Origin: Burkholderiales bacterium
GTDB taxonomy: Bacteria > Pseudomonadota > Gammaproteobacteria > Burkholderiales > Burkholderiaceae
Direction of reading: 5' to 3'
Assembly (NCBI GenBank): GCA_947371645.1
Contig: CANBQJ010000001.1
Span: forward strand, 1 to 53,584
DNA length: 53,584 nucleotides
Of the stretch, positions 36,843 to 44,851 are shown one piece after another. A program made the position numbers and the translations under genes. Positions within the stretch are counted from its first letter, which is position 1. Each line of letters opens with the position of its first letter. The notes under the pieces were generated by a model. It worked only from the letters and a program-made list of their open reading frames with translations, was not told the origin of the DNA and did not search any database.

Positions 36843-39701
36843 ATGAGCACCACCGTTTCATCCGTTTTGCGCACCGTCGGTGTGCTGAGCGCCCTGCGCA
36901 AAGCCTTGCAGATCACCACGCTGGGCGTGGGCCTGGCCGTGACCGCCCATGCGGCGTCGCCCTCGTACTACGAGTTCGAAAGCGGCCACGTTCGCCCCTT
37001 GGCCATCTCGGCCGACGGCAACCGCCTGTTCGCCGTCAACACCCCCAACGGCACCCTGGACATCTTCAACATCAATGGCAGCAGCCTGACGCTGGTCGCT
37101 CGCGTGCCTGTCGGTCTGGAGCCCGTCGCTGTGGCCGTGCGCGCCGACAACGAAGTATGGGTGGTCAACCACATGTCCGACAGCGTGAGCATCGTCAGCC
37201 TGGACGGCACGCCTCACGTGAGCCGCACCCTGCTGGTGGGCGACGAGCCGCGCGACATCGTCTTCGCTGGCGCCCCCGCCCGCGCCTTCATCACCACCGC
37301 ACACCGTGGCCAGCAACTGGACGCCCTCGCCGCAGCCGGCGTGGACGGCGCCAAGGGCCCGCAACTGACCACCCCCGGCATCGGCCGCGCCGACGTGTGG
37401 GTGTTCGATGCCACCAGCCAGGGCAACTCGGTGGGCGGCACGCCCGTCAAGGTCATGAGCCTGTTCGCGGACACGCCCCGTGCGCTGACCGTGAGCCCCG
37501 ACAAGAAGACCGTCTACGTGGCCGCCTTCAAGTCCGGCAACCAGACCACCTCGCTGAACGAAGAAGTGGTGTGCGACGGCTTCGAGGCCGCCAAGACCTG
37601 CACCGTCAAGGGCGTGACCATGCCCGGTGGCGCTCCTGGCCCCACCACCAACGCAGAAGGCAAGAAGGCCCCTGAAGTGGGCATGATCGTCAAGTACAAC
37701 AACACGACCAAGCATTGGGAAGACTACAAGGGCCGCGTGTGGGACCAGGCCGTGCTGTTCACGTTGCCTGACAAGGACGTTTTCGCCGTCGACCCCAACA
37801 CCCTGACCGAGAAGGCCTCCTTCACCGGCGTCGGCACCACCTTGTTCAACATGGTGGCCAACCCCGTGACGGGCGCCCTGTACGTCACCAACATCGAAGC
37901 CAACAACACCGGCTTGTTCGAAGGTGATGGCAAGTTTGGCGGCTACACGCTGCAAGGCAACATCGCCAAGACCCGCGTGACCGTGATCGCCAACGGCAAG
38001 GTCAGCCCGCGTCACCTCAACAAGCACATCGACTACACCAAGCTGGCGTCTGATCCCACCTACGACACAACCCAGAAGCAGCACAGCCTGGCCTTGCCGC
38101 TGGAAATGGCCATCACCAAGGACGGCCGCAAGCTGTACGTGACGGCCTACGGCTCGAACAAGATCGGCGTGTTCAACGTGTCGGACATCGAAAACGACAC
38201 CTTCAACCCCCGCACCGCCAGCGCCAACTACATCAAGCTGACCGGCCTGGGTGGCCCCAGCGGCGTGGTGCTCGACGAGAACCGCGGCCAGATGTACGTG
38301 ATGACCCGCTTCGATGACACCGTCACCGTGGTCGACCTGAACTCGCAAGCAGAAGTCAGCAAGACCCCGCTGGCCAACCCGGAGCCCGCCAACATCCTGG
38401 CCGGTCGCCCCTTCCTCTACGACGCCACGCGCTCGTCGTCCAACGGCGAATCTTCCTGCGCCAGCTGCCACATCTTCGGTGACAACGACGACCTGGCCTG
38501 GAACCTGGGCAACCCTGGTGATGCGGTGAAGACCTCGCCCATCCCCGGCAAGTTCACCGATGGCCTGGAGTTCCAGGGCGCCAAGCTGATCTTCGGCCCC
38601 TCGACCCCGATCAACGGTTCGGGCCTGGCCTATGACGTGCACCCGATGAAGGGCCCGATGACCACGCAAACCTTGCGCGGCCTGCCCAACCAGGGCGCCA
38701 TGCACTGGCGTGGTGACCGTGCCACCGGCCTGTATGGCACCAGCGCCAACGACAGCCTGGTGTCGTTCAAGAACTTCGGCATCGCCTTCCAGGGCCTGCT
38801 GGGCAACCCCCAGCCGATGAGCGAAGCCGACATGACCACGTTCGCCAACTACCAGCTGAACGTGATGATGCCGCCCAACCCCATCCGTGCACTGGACAAC
38901 AGCCTGAATGCCCAGCAGCAACGCGGCCACGATTTCTACTTCGGTTCGCGTCCGTCTGACGGCTTCAAGGTCAGCATCTTCGGCAAGCAGATCGCCGGCA
39001 GCAACAACTGCAACGGCTGCCACACCGTCGACGCGTCGAAGGGCATGTTCGGTACGGGTCAAAACATCAGCTTCGAGGGCATCACCCAGATCTTCAAGGT
39101 GCCTCAACTGCGCAACCTGTACACCAAGGCCGGTCGTTTCGGCGCCCCCGCGATCCCGTTCTCGTCCAAGCCCAGCACGGGCCCGGTGGGTGACCAGGTT
39201 CGTGGCTACGGCTTTGTGCACGATGGCACCGCCGACATCCTGTCGCACTTCTTCACGGTTCGCGTGTTCGCCCCGACCTTGAACTCGGGCTTCCCGCTGA
39301 TCAGCCCGGACAAGACCCGCGAGGACGTCTCCGAGTTCGTGCACGTGATGGACAGCGATCTGGCCCCCATCGTCGGCCAGCAGGTCACCCTCAACACCGT
39401 CAACGCGGCGACAGCCGGTGCACGCATCGACCTGATGATCGCCCGTGCCAAGGCCCCGTTCACCTCGGTGCAACTGGGTGGCAGCGTGACCGAGTGCGAC
39501 CTGATCGCATCGGTGGTGGAAGGCGGCACACGCCGTGGCTACTTCTTCGACACCTCGTCGTCGAGCTTTGTGGCCGCCAACGGCGTGACCAAGTCTGACG
39601 CCGCGCTGCGCGCCCTGGCCTCCACCGCTGGTCAGGAAGTGACCTACACCTGTGCCGTCCCGGGCTCTGGCCGTCGCATCGCATACACCGCGTCCAACTG
39701 A
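36843..39701 (+). CDS. Exported beta-propeller/dihaem c-type cytochrome
   Basis: The 952-residue protein has a signal peptide ending AVTAHA-A (about residue 38), a YncE-like beta-propeller (about 45-520; repeats like PLAISADGNRLFAVNTPNGTLDI) and a cytochrome half with two CxxCH motifs, CASCH near 537 and CNGCH near 721. LRGLPNQGAMHWRGDR and LRNLYTKAG with VHDGTAD resemble the substrate-side loops of MauG/dihaem peroxidases. A final domain of about 80 residues with two Cys (TECDL, TYTCAVPGSG) follows. It is a single-gene unit with a good terminator and strong C-ending codon bias, suggesting high expression. The redox partner is unknown. Confidence 0.87.
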   Translation: MSTTVSSVLRTVGVLSALRKALQITTLGVGLAVTAHAASPSYYEFESGHVRPLAISADGNRLFAVNTPNGTLDIFNINGSSLTLVARVPVGLEPVAVAVRADNEVWVVNHMSDSVSIVSLDGTPHVSRTLLVGDEPRDIVFAGAPARAFITTAHRGQQLDALAAAGVDGAKGPQLTTPGIGRADVWVFDATSQGNSVGGTPVKVMSLFADTPRALTVSPDKKTVYVAAFKSGNQTTSLNEEVVCDGFEAAKTCTVKGVTMPGGAPGPTTNAEGKKAPEVGMIVKYNNTTKHWEDYKGRVWDQAVLFTLPDKDVFAVDPNTLTEKASFTGVGTTLFNMVANPVTGALYVTNIEANNTGLFEGDGKFGGYTLQGNIAKTRVTVIANGKVSPRHLNKHIDYTKLASDPTYDTTQKQHSLALPLEMAITKDGRKLYVTAYGSNKIGVFNVSDIENDTFNPRTASANYIKLTGLGGPSGVVLDENRGQMYVMTRFDDTVTVVDLNSQAEVSKTPLANPEPANILAGRPFLYDATRSSSNGESSCASCHIFGDNDDLAWNLGNPGDAVKTSPIPGKFTDGLEFQGAKLIFGPSTPINGSGLAYDVHPMKGPMTTQTLRGLPNQGAMHWRGDRATGLYGTSANDSLVSFKNFGIAFQGLLGNPQPMSEADMTTFANYQLNVMMPPNPIRALDNSLNAQQQRGHDFYFGSRPSDGFKVSIFGKQIAGSNNCNGCHTVDASKGMFGTGQNISFEGITQIFKVPQLRNLYTKAGRFGAPAIPFSSKPSTGPVGDQVRGYGFVHDGTADILSHFFTVRVFAPTLNSGFPLISPDKTREDVSEFVHVMDSDLAPIVGQQVTLNTVNAATAGARIDLMIARAKAPFTSVQLGGSVTECDLIASVVEGGTRRGYFFDTSSSSFVAANGVTKSDAALRALASTAGQEVTYTCAVPGSGRRIAYTASN

Positions 39702-39720
39702 TCGGCTGCTGTCGACAGCA

Positions 39721-39748
39721 AAAAGGGGAGCTTCGGCTCCCCTTTTTT
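39721..39748 (+). terminator. UUCG-loop bidirectional terminator
   Basis: AAAAGGGGAGC (39721-39731), TTCG, then GCTCCCCTTTTTT (39736-39748): a stable hairpin with a tetraloop and T6. The A-run on the 5' side gives a T-run on the other strand, so it can also end the TM2-like gene that converges from 39767. Confidence 0.93.
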
Positions 39749-39766
39749 CATGCCGCCATCATGTGC

Positions 39767-40204
39767 TCACTGGCTGATCTTGCGGGCCTCTTCCACCTGG
39801 TACTCGAAGAAGCGCTGGCCTGAGAACGCGATCGTGGCCATCAGCACGGTGGCGCCCACCAGCAGGGCGAGCACGATGCCGATCACCACAGGCCAGCCAC
39901 TGGGGGCCTGGCCTGTGCCGTGGCGCGCCTGCCACCGCTCGTCCGGCATCAGGCCGTAGACGATGGCGCGCAACATGGTGCCCGCCACCGTGAAGCCCAG
40001 CACCGGCACCAGCAGCCAGGCCAGGTGGTCGTCCTGGCCCAGATCGGCCACCCGATGCAGGCCGTAGACCCCCACGCCGGTGGGCACCCACAGCGCCCAG
40101 GCCAGGGGGTCTTTCCAGCCGTTGAGGTAGAAGCGGTGCACGCCCAGCGGCCCGCCGAGCAGGGCAGCCCAGGTGGCCAGGGTCTTCGATTTCGGGGTGG
40201 GCAT
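39767..40204 (-). CDS. TM2-domain-like membrane protein
   Basis: The 145-residue protein starts like TM2 proteins: TWAALLGGPLGVHRFYLNGWKDPLAW, with the GxHRFYLG-type turn between two helices. Two further helices follow (AWLLVPVLGFTVAGTMLRAIVYGLM and VVIGIVLALLVGATVLMATIAF). No function is assigned to this family in bacteria. It is divergent from the rpsP operon and converges on the cytochrome gene. Confidence 0.8.
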   Translation of the reverse strand: MPTPKSKTLATWAALLGGPLGVHRFYLNGWKDPLAWALWVPTGVGVYGLHRVADLGQDDHLAWLLVPVLGFTVAGTMLRAIVYGLMPDERWQARHGTGQAPSGWPVVIGIVLALLVGATVLMATIAFSGQRFFEYQVEEARKISQ

Positions 40205-40237
40205 GTCAGGGGGCTACACAAATGGGGTTGAGCACAC

Positions 40238-40388
40238 TATAATGCGCGGTTTACTGAGCCCGAGTTGGTGGCTGCGCAGCGTGTGCACTTGTGCAAACCT
40301 TGCGCGGTGGCTGGCACGTATCTAAACGGCGCTTTCAGTGAAACCAATCAGCCGGCATGGTGCGCCGGGGCCCGAAATTGATTCGGGC
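40238..40388 (+). promoter_or_regulatory. Promoter -10 and leader hairpin upstream of rpsP
   Basis: TATAAT at 40238-40243 is a perfect -10 element; no good TTGACA lies 17 bases upstream. A 226-base leader would follow before rpsP. Within it, GCCCGAA (40370-40376) pairs perfectly with TTCGGGC (40382-40388) around five bases, without a T-run. The leader may host control of the ribosomal operon. Confidence 0.45.
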
Positions 40389-40469
40389 TCTTGCATCAGG
40401 CCCATGGCGAACCGCCCTTGAGTGTCTCCCAGGGTGTTTGGCCGCATCCATTCTTTGCAAGGACACATC

Positions 40470-40727
40470 ATGGTCGTGATTCGACTCTCCCGCGGCGGCT
40501 CCAAGAAGCGCCCTTTCTTCAACATCGTGGCTGCTGACTCGCGCAACCGCCGTGACGGCCGCTTCCTGGAGCGCGTGGGCTTCTACAACCCCGTGGCTTC
40601 CGGCAACGCCGAAGGCCTGCGCGTGGCTTTTGACCGCGTGGAACACTGGGTGAACCATGGTGCTCAGGTCTCCGACACCGTGACCCGCCTGATCCGCGAC
40701 GCCAAGAAGAAGGTCGCTGCAGCCTGA
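40470..40727 (+). CDS. rpsP: 30S ribosomal protein S16
   Basis: The 85-residue protein starts [20 protein letters not shown] and continues [19 protein letters not shown], the S16 signature, and ends with the usual basic Ala/Lys tail. It is part of the small subunit. The ATG at 40470 follows CAAGGACA. Its stop overlaps the rimM start (TGATG), so the two are translationally coupled. Confidence 0.97.
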   Translation: MVVIRLSRGGSKKRPFFNIVAADSRNRRDGRFLERVGFYNPVASGNAEGLRVAFDRVEHWVNHGAQVSDTVTRLIRDAKKKVAAA

Positions 40728-41404
40728 TGGCGACGGCCCCGACCGCAGCCACGCTGGCGCGTCCCGTCCTCGCAGACGGGGTTCTCTGGCCTGAAGACGC
40801 GGTCGAAGTGGGCCGGGTGCTGGACGCCTGGGGCGTCAAGGGGGGCATCAAGGTGCAACCTTTCTCCTCTGATCCTCAGGCGCTGTTTTGCACCAAAAAG
40901 TGGTTCCTCATGCCGGCCGAGCAGGCCGGCGTGAGCAAGCCAGTTGCCCCTGCTGCCAAGTCAGCCAAGGCATCCCCCGCTGCGCCGGCCACGCCCGCGC
41001 CCAAGCGTCTGGATGCCCCCCGTTTCCTGCAGGTGTCGCAAGCGCGAGAGCAGGGCGACATCGTGGTCGCCACCGCCGATGACCTGCCAGACCGCAACGC
41101 CGCCGAAGCCCTCAGGGGCGCGCGCGTGTTCGTGTCCCGTTCGGCCTTCCCCACACCGGACAGCGACGAGTTCTACTGGATCGACCTGATCGGCCTGGAC
41201 GTGGTCAACCGCGAAGGGCAGCCCCTTGGCCGCGTGGTCGACCTGATGAGCACGGGCCCCACCAGTGTGCTGCGCTGCGAACAGGCTGCCACCGAGCCAG
41301 GTGGCGCGGCCACCGAGCGGCTCATCCCCTTCGTGTCGGCTTACATCGACACCGTCAGCCTGGCCGATCGCCGCATCGTGGCCGATTGGGGCCTGGACTA
41401 CTGA
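40727..41404 (+). CDS. rimM: Ribosome maturation factor RimM, with low-complexity insert
   Basis: The 225-residue protein helps 30S head assembly by binding S19. The N-terminal RimM domain is recognised by VEVGRVLDAWGVKGGIKVQPFSSDP, and the C-terminal PRC-barrel part by DEFYWIDLIGLDVV, GQPLGRVVDL and IPFVSAYIDTVSL. Between them about 35 residues rich in Ala, Pro and Lys (VSKPVAPAAKSAKASPAAPA) are inserted in the N-terminal domain, making it longer than the usual 170-180. The start overlaps the rpsP stop. Confidence 0.95.
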   Translation: MATAPTAATLARPVLADGVLWPEDAVEVGRVLDAWGVKGGIKVQPFSSDPQALFCTKKWFLMPAEQAGVSKPVAPAAKSAKASPAAPATPAPKRLDAPRFLQVSQAREQGDIVVATADDLPDRNAAEALRGARVFVSRSAFPTPDSDEFYWIDLIGLDVVNREGQPLGRVVDLMSTGPTSVLRCEQAATEPGGAATERLIPFVSAYIDTVSLADRRIVADWGLDY

Positions 41405-41444
41405 CCCCTCGGCGGCCACGCGCAGCCACCTGGAAGGACGCGCC

Positions 41445-42245
41445 ATGGCCTTGCGCTTCGACGTCATCACCCTGTTTCCCGAGCTGTTCCCGCCGTTCTT
41501 CGCAAACGGCGTGACCCGCCGTGCTTTCGAGCGCGGCCAGGTCGATGTGAAGCTCTGGCCCTTGCGCGACCACGCCGACGGCAACTACCGCCGCGTGGAC
41601 GACCGCTCATTTGGCGGCGGCCCCGGCATGGTCATGCTGGTTGAGCCGCTGCTGCGTTGCCTGCAGGCCATCCGCGCCGATCAGGCGCAAGCGCAGTCCT
41701 CCCGCTTGCCTGTGCTGTTGTTCAGCCCGGCCGGTGCGCCCCTGACCCAGCATCGCGTGCAGCAACTGGCCCAAGGCCCCGGCGCCGTCCTGCTGTGCGG
41801 CCGCTACGAAGGCGTGGACCAGCGCTTCATCGACGCCTGCGTGGACGAAGAGGTGAGCCTGGGCGATTACGTGCTCTCTGGCGGCGAGCTGCCGGCGCTC
41901 ACCCTGATCGACGCGGTGGCGCGCCTGCAGCCTGGCGTGTTGCACGATGCCGCGTCCCACCAGCAAGACAGCTTCTCGGACGGCCTGCTGGATTGCCCGC
42001 ACTACAGCCGCCCCGAGCAGCTGCAGCCGCCCACCGACCTGCTGCCCGCCGATGCGGCCAGCGATGTGGACTGGGTGGTGCCGCCCGTGCTGATGTCGGG
42101 GCACCATGCCGAGATCGCGCGCTGGCGACGGGCCCAGCAGCTGCGCATCACCGCCCAACGCCGACCGGAGCTGATCGAGGCGGCGCGTGCCCGCGGCGAG
42201 CTCAGCCCACAAGACGAGCGCACGCTGGCGCAATTCAAGCTATAA
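41445..42245 (+). CDS. trmD: tRNA (guanine37-N1)-methyltransferase
   Basis: The 266-residue SPOUT enzyme methylates G37 of tRNAs reading CNN codons and prevents frameshifting. Motifs are LRFDVITLFPELF, DDRSFGGGPGMVM, VLLCGRYEGVDQRFID and the knot segment VSLGDYVLSGGELPALTLIDAV, with the catalytic Asp in the C-terminal part near DAASHQQDSFSDGLLDCPHYSRP. GGAAGG precedes the ATG at 41445. The frame opens earlier but overlaps rimM. The stop TAA lies within a TATAAT sequence. Confidence 0.96.
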   Translation: MALRFDVITLFPELFPPFFANGVTRRAFERGQVDVKLWPLRDHADGNYRRVDDRSFGGGPGMVMLVEPLLRCLQAIRADQAQAQSSRLPVLLFSPAGAPLTQHRVQQLAQGPGAVLLCGRYEGVDQRFIDACVDEEVSLGDYVLSGGELPALTLIDAVARLQPGVLHDAASHQQDSFSDGLLDCPHYSRPEQLQPPTDLLPADAASDVDWVVPPVLMSGHHAEIARWRRAQQLRITAQRRPELIEAARARGELSPQDERTLAQFKL

Positions 42246-42526
42246 TCGCCGGTTTCGTGGTCTGCCCACGCCTGGGCACTTGATTTGAGAGTGCGGCGGG
42301 TGAGGGCAGTCCGTTTGCGCGGTGGTCATGGCCTCAGTGGGCCGTGTCTGCCGTACCCGATCCTCTGTTCGGCTTCTGCGCGTGGTGTCTTCAACCTTCA
42401 CCCGCGCGGGCCACCTGGCATCAGGCAGCTTGACACCTCGTGTGCAGGCGCCAGCCGGGTGGTCAAGGCGCTGGTCTGCTCACGCGGACGGCCTTGAGTG
42501 CGCACAAGATCATCCAGGAGCCCTCG
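42241..42526 (+). promoter_or_regulatory. TATAAT at the trmD stop and long rplS leader
   Basis: TATAAT (42241-42246) overlaps the trmD stop; no -35 match is visible. 280 bases without a gene then precede rplS, much more than other gaps in this operon. GC-rich inverted segments such as GTCTGCCCACGCCTGGGCA lie in it. It may be a separate rplS promoter with an untranslated leader that controls L19 supply. Only the -10 match and the gap length are seen. Confidence 0.35.
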
Positions 42527-42883
42527 ATGTCCAACATCATCCAGCAACTCGAGCAAGAAGAAATTGCTCGCCTCAACAAGACCATCCCCTCTTTCGCCCC
42601 TGGTGACACCGTCATCGTGAGCGTGAACGTGGTGGAAGGTACCCGCAAGCGCGTCCAGGCCTACGAAGGTGTGGTGATCGCCAAGCGCAACCGTGGCCTG
42701 AACTCCAGCTTCATCGTCCGCAAGATCTCCAGCGGCGAAGGCGTGGAGCGCACGTTCCAGCTGTACAGCCCGCTGATCGCCGGCATCGAAGTCAAGCGCC
42801 GCGGTGACGTGCGCCGTGCCAAGCTGTACTACCTCCGTCAGCGTTCGGGCAAGTCGGCTCGCATCAAGGAAAAGCTCGCCTGA
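42527..42883 (+). CDS. rplS: 50S ribosomal protein L19
   Basis: The 118-residue protein starts [20 protein letters not shown], then [53 protein letters not shown] and [15 protein letters not shown]. These are the L19 signatures; it bridges the 30S and 50S subunits. CAGGAG precedes the ATG at 42527. It ends the rpsP-rimM-trmD-rplS block, followed by nested repeats and a terminator. Confidence 0.97.
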   Translation: MSNIIQQLEQEEIARLNKTIPSFAPGDTVIVSVNVVEGTRKRVQAYEGVVIAKRNRGLNSSFIVRKISSGEGVERTFQLYSPLIAGIEVKRRGDVRRAKLYYLRQRSGKSARIKEKLA

Positions 42884-42917
42884 ACGAAGCTCAGCCGTGG
42901 TGCACAGCGCCACGGTG

Positions 42918-42988
42918 GTCTGCGCAGCAGACCCAGCGAGGTTTCGACGAGTCAAACCAAAGGTTTGGCGAGTCAAAAGCAGACCTCG
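42918..42988. repeat. Nested inverted and direct repeats after rplS
   Basis: GTCTGC-GCA-GCAGAC (42918-42932) is a perfect hairpin. It is followed by an outer pair CGAGGT (42937-42942) / ACCTCG (42983-42988) enclosing CAAACC-AAA-GGTTTG (42953-42967). Two copies of CGAGTCAAA (42948-42956 and 42969-42977) flank that inner hairpin. The compact design looks like a dispersed intergenic repeat or an mRNA 3' structure; its copy number cannot be seen here. Confidence 0.6.
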
Positions 42989-43000
42989 AGCTTCTTCCCA

Positions 43001-43036
43001 AAGCCGCCCGTGCGAAAGCACCGGCGGCTTTTGTTA
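43001..43036 (+). terminator. Intrinsic terminator after rplS
   Basis: AGCCGCC-C-GTGC pairs with GCAC-C-GGCGGCT around a GAAA tetraloop, with one C/C mismatch, and TTTTGTT follows. It closes the rpsP operon; the Nudix gene begins 11 bp after the T-run. Confidence 0.9.
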
Positions 43037-43046
43037 TGGTGTGCGC

Positions 43047-43739
43047 ATGGCCTTGAATTTCGACCCCCGCAGCGCGCCCGTGCTGCCGCCTGAAGCCCCG
43101 CTGCCCCCTGTCTCCGCAGACCGCTTGCGGGCTGACGCGCTGGCCCGGCGCTTCGCCCAGCCCCCCATCTGGCGCCCCGACGTCGAGATCGAGCGCTGGA
43201 TGCGCGCGCCCAACCCGCGCCCCGCAGCGGTGCTGGTCCCCTTGGTGATGCGGCCCGAGCCCACGGTGCTGCTCACCCAGCGCACCGACCACCTCAGCCA
43301 GCATGCCGGTCAGATTTCCTTCCCTGGCGGCCGCCAGGACCCGAGCGACCCGCACCCCGTGGCCACTGCTTTGCGCGAGGCCCACGAGGAGGTGGGTCTG
43401 AGCCCGCATCGCGTCAACGTGCTGGGCAGCATGCCCACTTACACCACCGGCACCGGCTATGTGGTGACCCCGGTGGTGGGCCTGATCGACCCCCACGCGC
43501 ACGAAGCAGAGGCCTTGAGCCTGCAGGCCCAGGCCAACGAGGTGGCCGAGATCTTTGAGGTGCCGCTGGCCTACCTGATGGACCCACGCAACCACCAGCG
43601 GCGCGGCTTTGACATCGGCGGGCAGCAACTGGAGTACTTCGCCATGCCCTGGCGCCAGGGCGCTGACGCTCCGGAGTACTTCATCTGGGGCGCCACCGCG
43701 GCGATGTTGCGAAATCTCTACCGATTCCTCGCCGCCTGA
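43047..43739 (+). CDS. CoA-type Nudix pyrophosphatase
   Basis: The 230-residue hydrolase has the Nudix box GGRQDPSDPHPVATALREAHEEVGL at about 92-116; Asp replaces the first Glu, as is usual in CoA pyrophosphatases (NudL/YeaB type), and the upstream LLTQRTDHLSQHAGQISFPGG is the UPF0035 signature. It cleaves CoA to phosphopantetheine and 3',5'-ADP. The ATG at 43047 follows the rplS terminator closely; earlier in-frame starts lie inside rplS. No promoter was identified. Confidence 0.9.
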   Translation: MALNFDPRSAPVLPPEAPLPPVSADRLRADALARRFAQPPIWRPDVEIERWMRAPNPRPAAVLVPLVMRPEPTVLLTQRTDHLSQHAGQISFPGGRQDPSDPHPVATALREAHEEVGLSPHRVNVLGSMPTYTTGTGYVVTPVVGLIDPHAHEAEALSLQAQANEVAEIFEVPLAYLMDPRNHQRRGFDIGGQQLEYFAMPWRQGADAPEYFIWGATAAMLRNLYRFLAA

Positions 43740-43806
43740 TGGTTCGCTGCGCAGCCATTTCAAGCCGCGCCAGCGGGCCTGCACGGGCGGCGGCTATCAT
43801 CGGCAC

Positions 43807-44808
43807 ATGAGCTTCTTTGCGGTGCTGCTTGCCTTGTTGGCGGAGCAACTCAAGCCCCTGTCCAACCTGAACCCCATCCACCACGCGCTGACGTCGTGGG
43901 TGCGCTGGTCCGGCCGCAACTTCGATGCGGGCGCCGAGGTGCATGCACGCGTCGTCTGGGGCGTGACGGTGGTGGTGCCGGCCGTGATCGTGGCCATTGC
44001 CTATGTGCTGCTCAACCGCTACAGCACGGTGCTGGCCCTGGCCTTCGATGTGGCCGCCCTGTACATGACGCTGGGCTTTCGGCAGTTCAGCCACCACTTC
44101 ACCGACATCCGCGACGCGCTGGAGCAGGGCCGCGAAGACCGCGCACGCGAACTGTTGGCGCACTGGCAGAACCTGGACGCCAGCGACCTGCCGCGCACCG
44201 AGATCCTGCGCCACGTGATCGAGTACTCGCTGCTGGCCGCGCACCGCCACGTGTTTGGTGTGTTCTTCTGGTTCGTGGCCCTGTCCACCTTTGGCCTGGG
44301 GCCAGCAGGGGCCTTGCTCTACCGCATGGCTGAATTTGCCAGCCGCTATTGGTCTTACCGCAGCCGGGTGACGGGCACGCCCACGCACGACCGGCTCATG
44401 GTGCTGTCGCGCGACCTGTTCGCCTTGCTGGACCACGTGCCTGCGCGCCTCACGGCTTTCGGGTTTGCCGTGGTGGGCAATTTCGAAGATGCCGTGGACG
44501 CCTGGCGCCGGCATGCGGTGCTGTGGGTGCGCCCCAACGAGGGCACCATCTTGTCGGCCGCGTCGGGTGCGCTGGGTGTGCGCCTGGGTGGCCAGGTGGC
44601 GCCCACGGCCGGGACAGACCAGGCCGATGTCAGCCGCACGCTGATCCGTGGGCAGTCACCTGAGGTGATCGAGGCGCAGGGCTCCACCAGCAACGGCGTA
44701 CCGCCTCAGATGGCCCACCTGCGCAGCGTGGTGGGCCTGATCTGGCGCTCGGTGGTGCTGTGGATGTTGCTGCTGGCGCTGCTGTCGCTGGCCAACCTGG
44801 TCGGCTGA
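43807..44808 (+). CDS. CobD/CbiB-family membrane protein
   Basis: The 333-residue protein has a hydrophobic N-terminus (MSFFAVLLALLAEQLKPL), further helices around 50-85, 155-180 and 310-330, and the pair of segments RYWSYRSRV and VGNFEDAVDAWRRHA seen in CobD/CbiB and AmpE relatives. Burkholderiales carry this protein outside cobalamin clusters, and no cobalamin genes are near here, so adenosylcobinamide synthesis should not be assumed. It lies 67 bp after the Nudix gene. Confidence 0.82.
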   Translation: MSFFAVLLALLAEQLKPLSNLNPIHHALTSWVRWSGRNFDAGAEVHARVVWGVTVVVPAVIVAIAYVLLNRYSTVLALAFDVAALYMTLGFRQFSHHFTDIRDALEQGREDRARELLAHWQNLDASDLPRTEILRHVIEYSLLAAHRHVFGVFFWFVALSTFGLGPAGALLYRMAEFASRYWSYRSRVTGTPTHDRLMVLSRDLFALLDHVPARLTAFGFAVVGNFEDAVDAWRRHAVLWVRPNEGTILSAASGALGVRLGGQVAPTAGTDQADVSRTLIRGQSPEVIEAQGSTSNGVPPQMAHLRSVVGLIWRSVVLWMLLLALLSLANLVG

Positions 44809-44851
44809 GCCTTTCTGCCCAGCGGCCACCGGGCCAGCGCACAGGCCACGT

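Noticed and set aside
36858..39473. 871-codon open frame antisense to the cytochrome gene
   Set aside because: It mirrors the strong third-position C bias of the cytochrome gene and has no signal, motif or start context.
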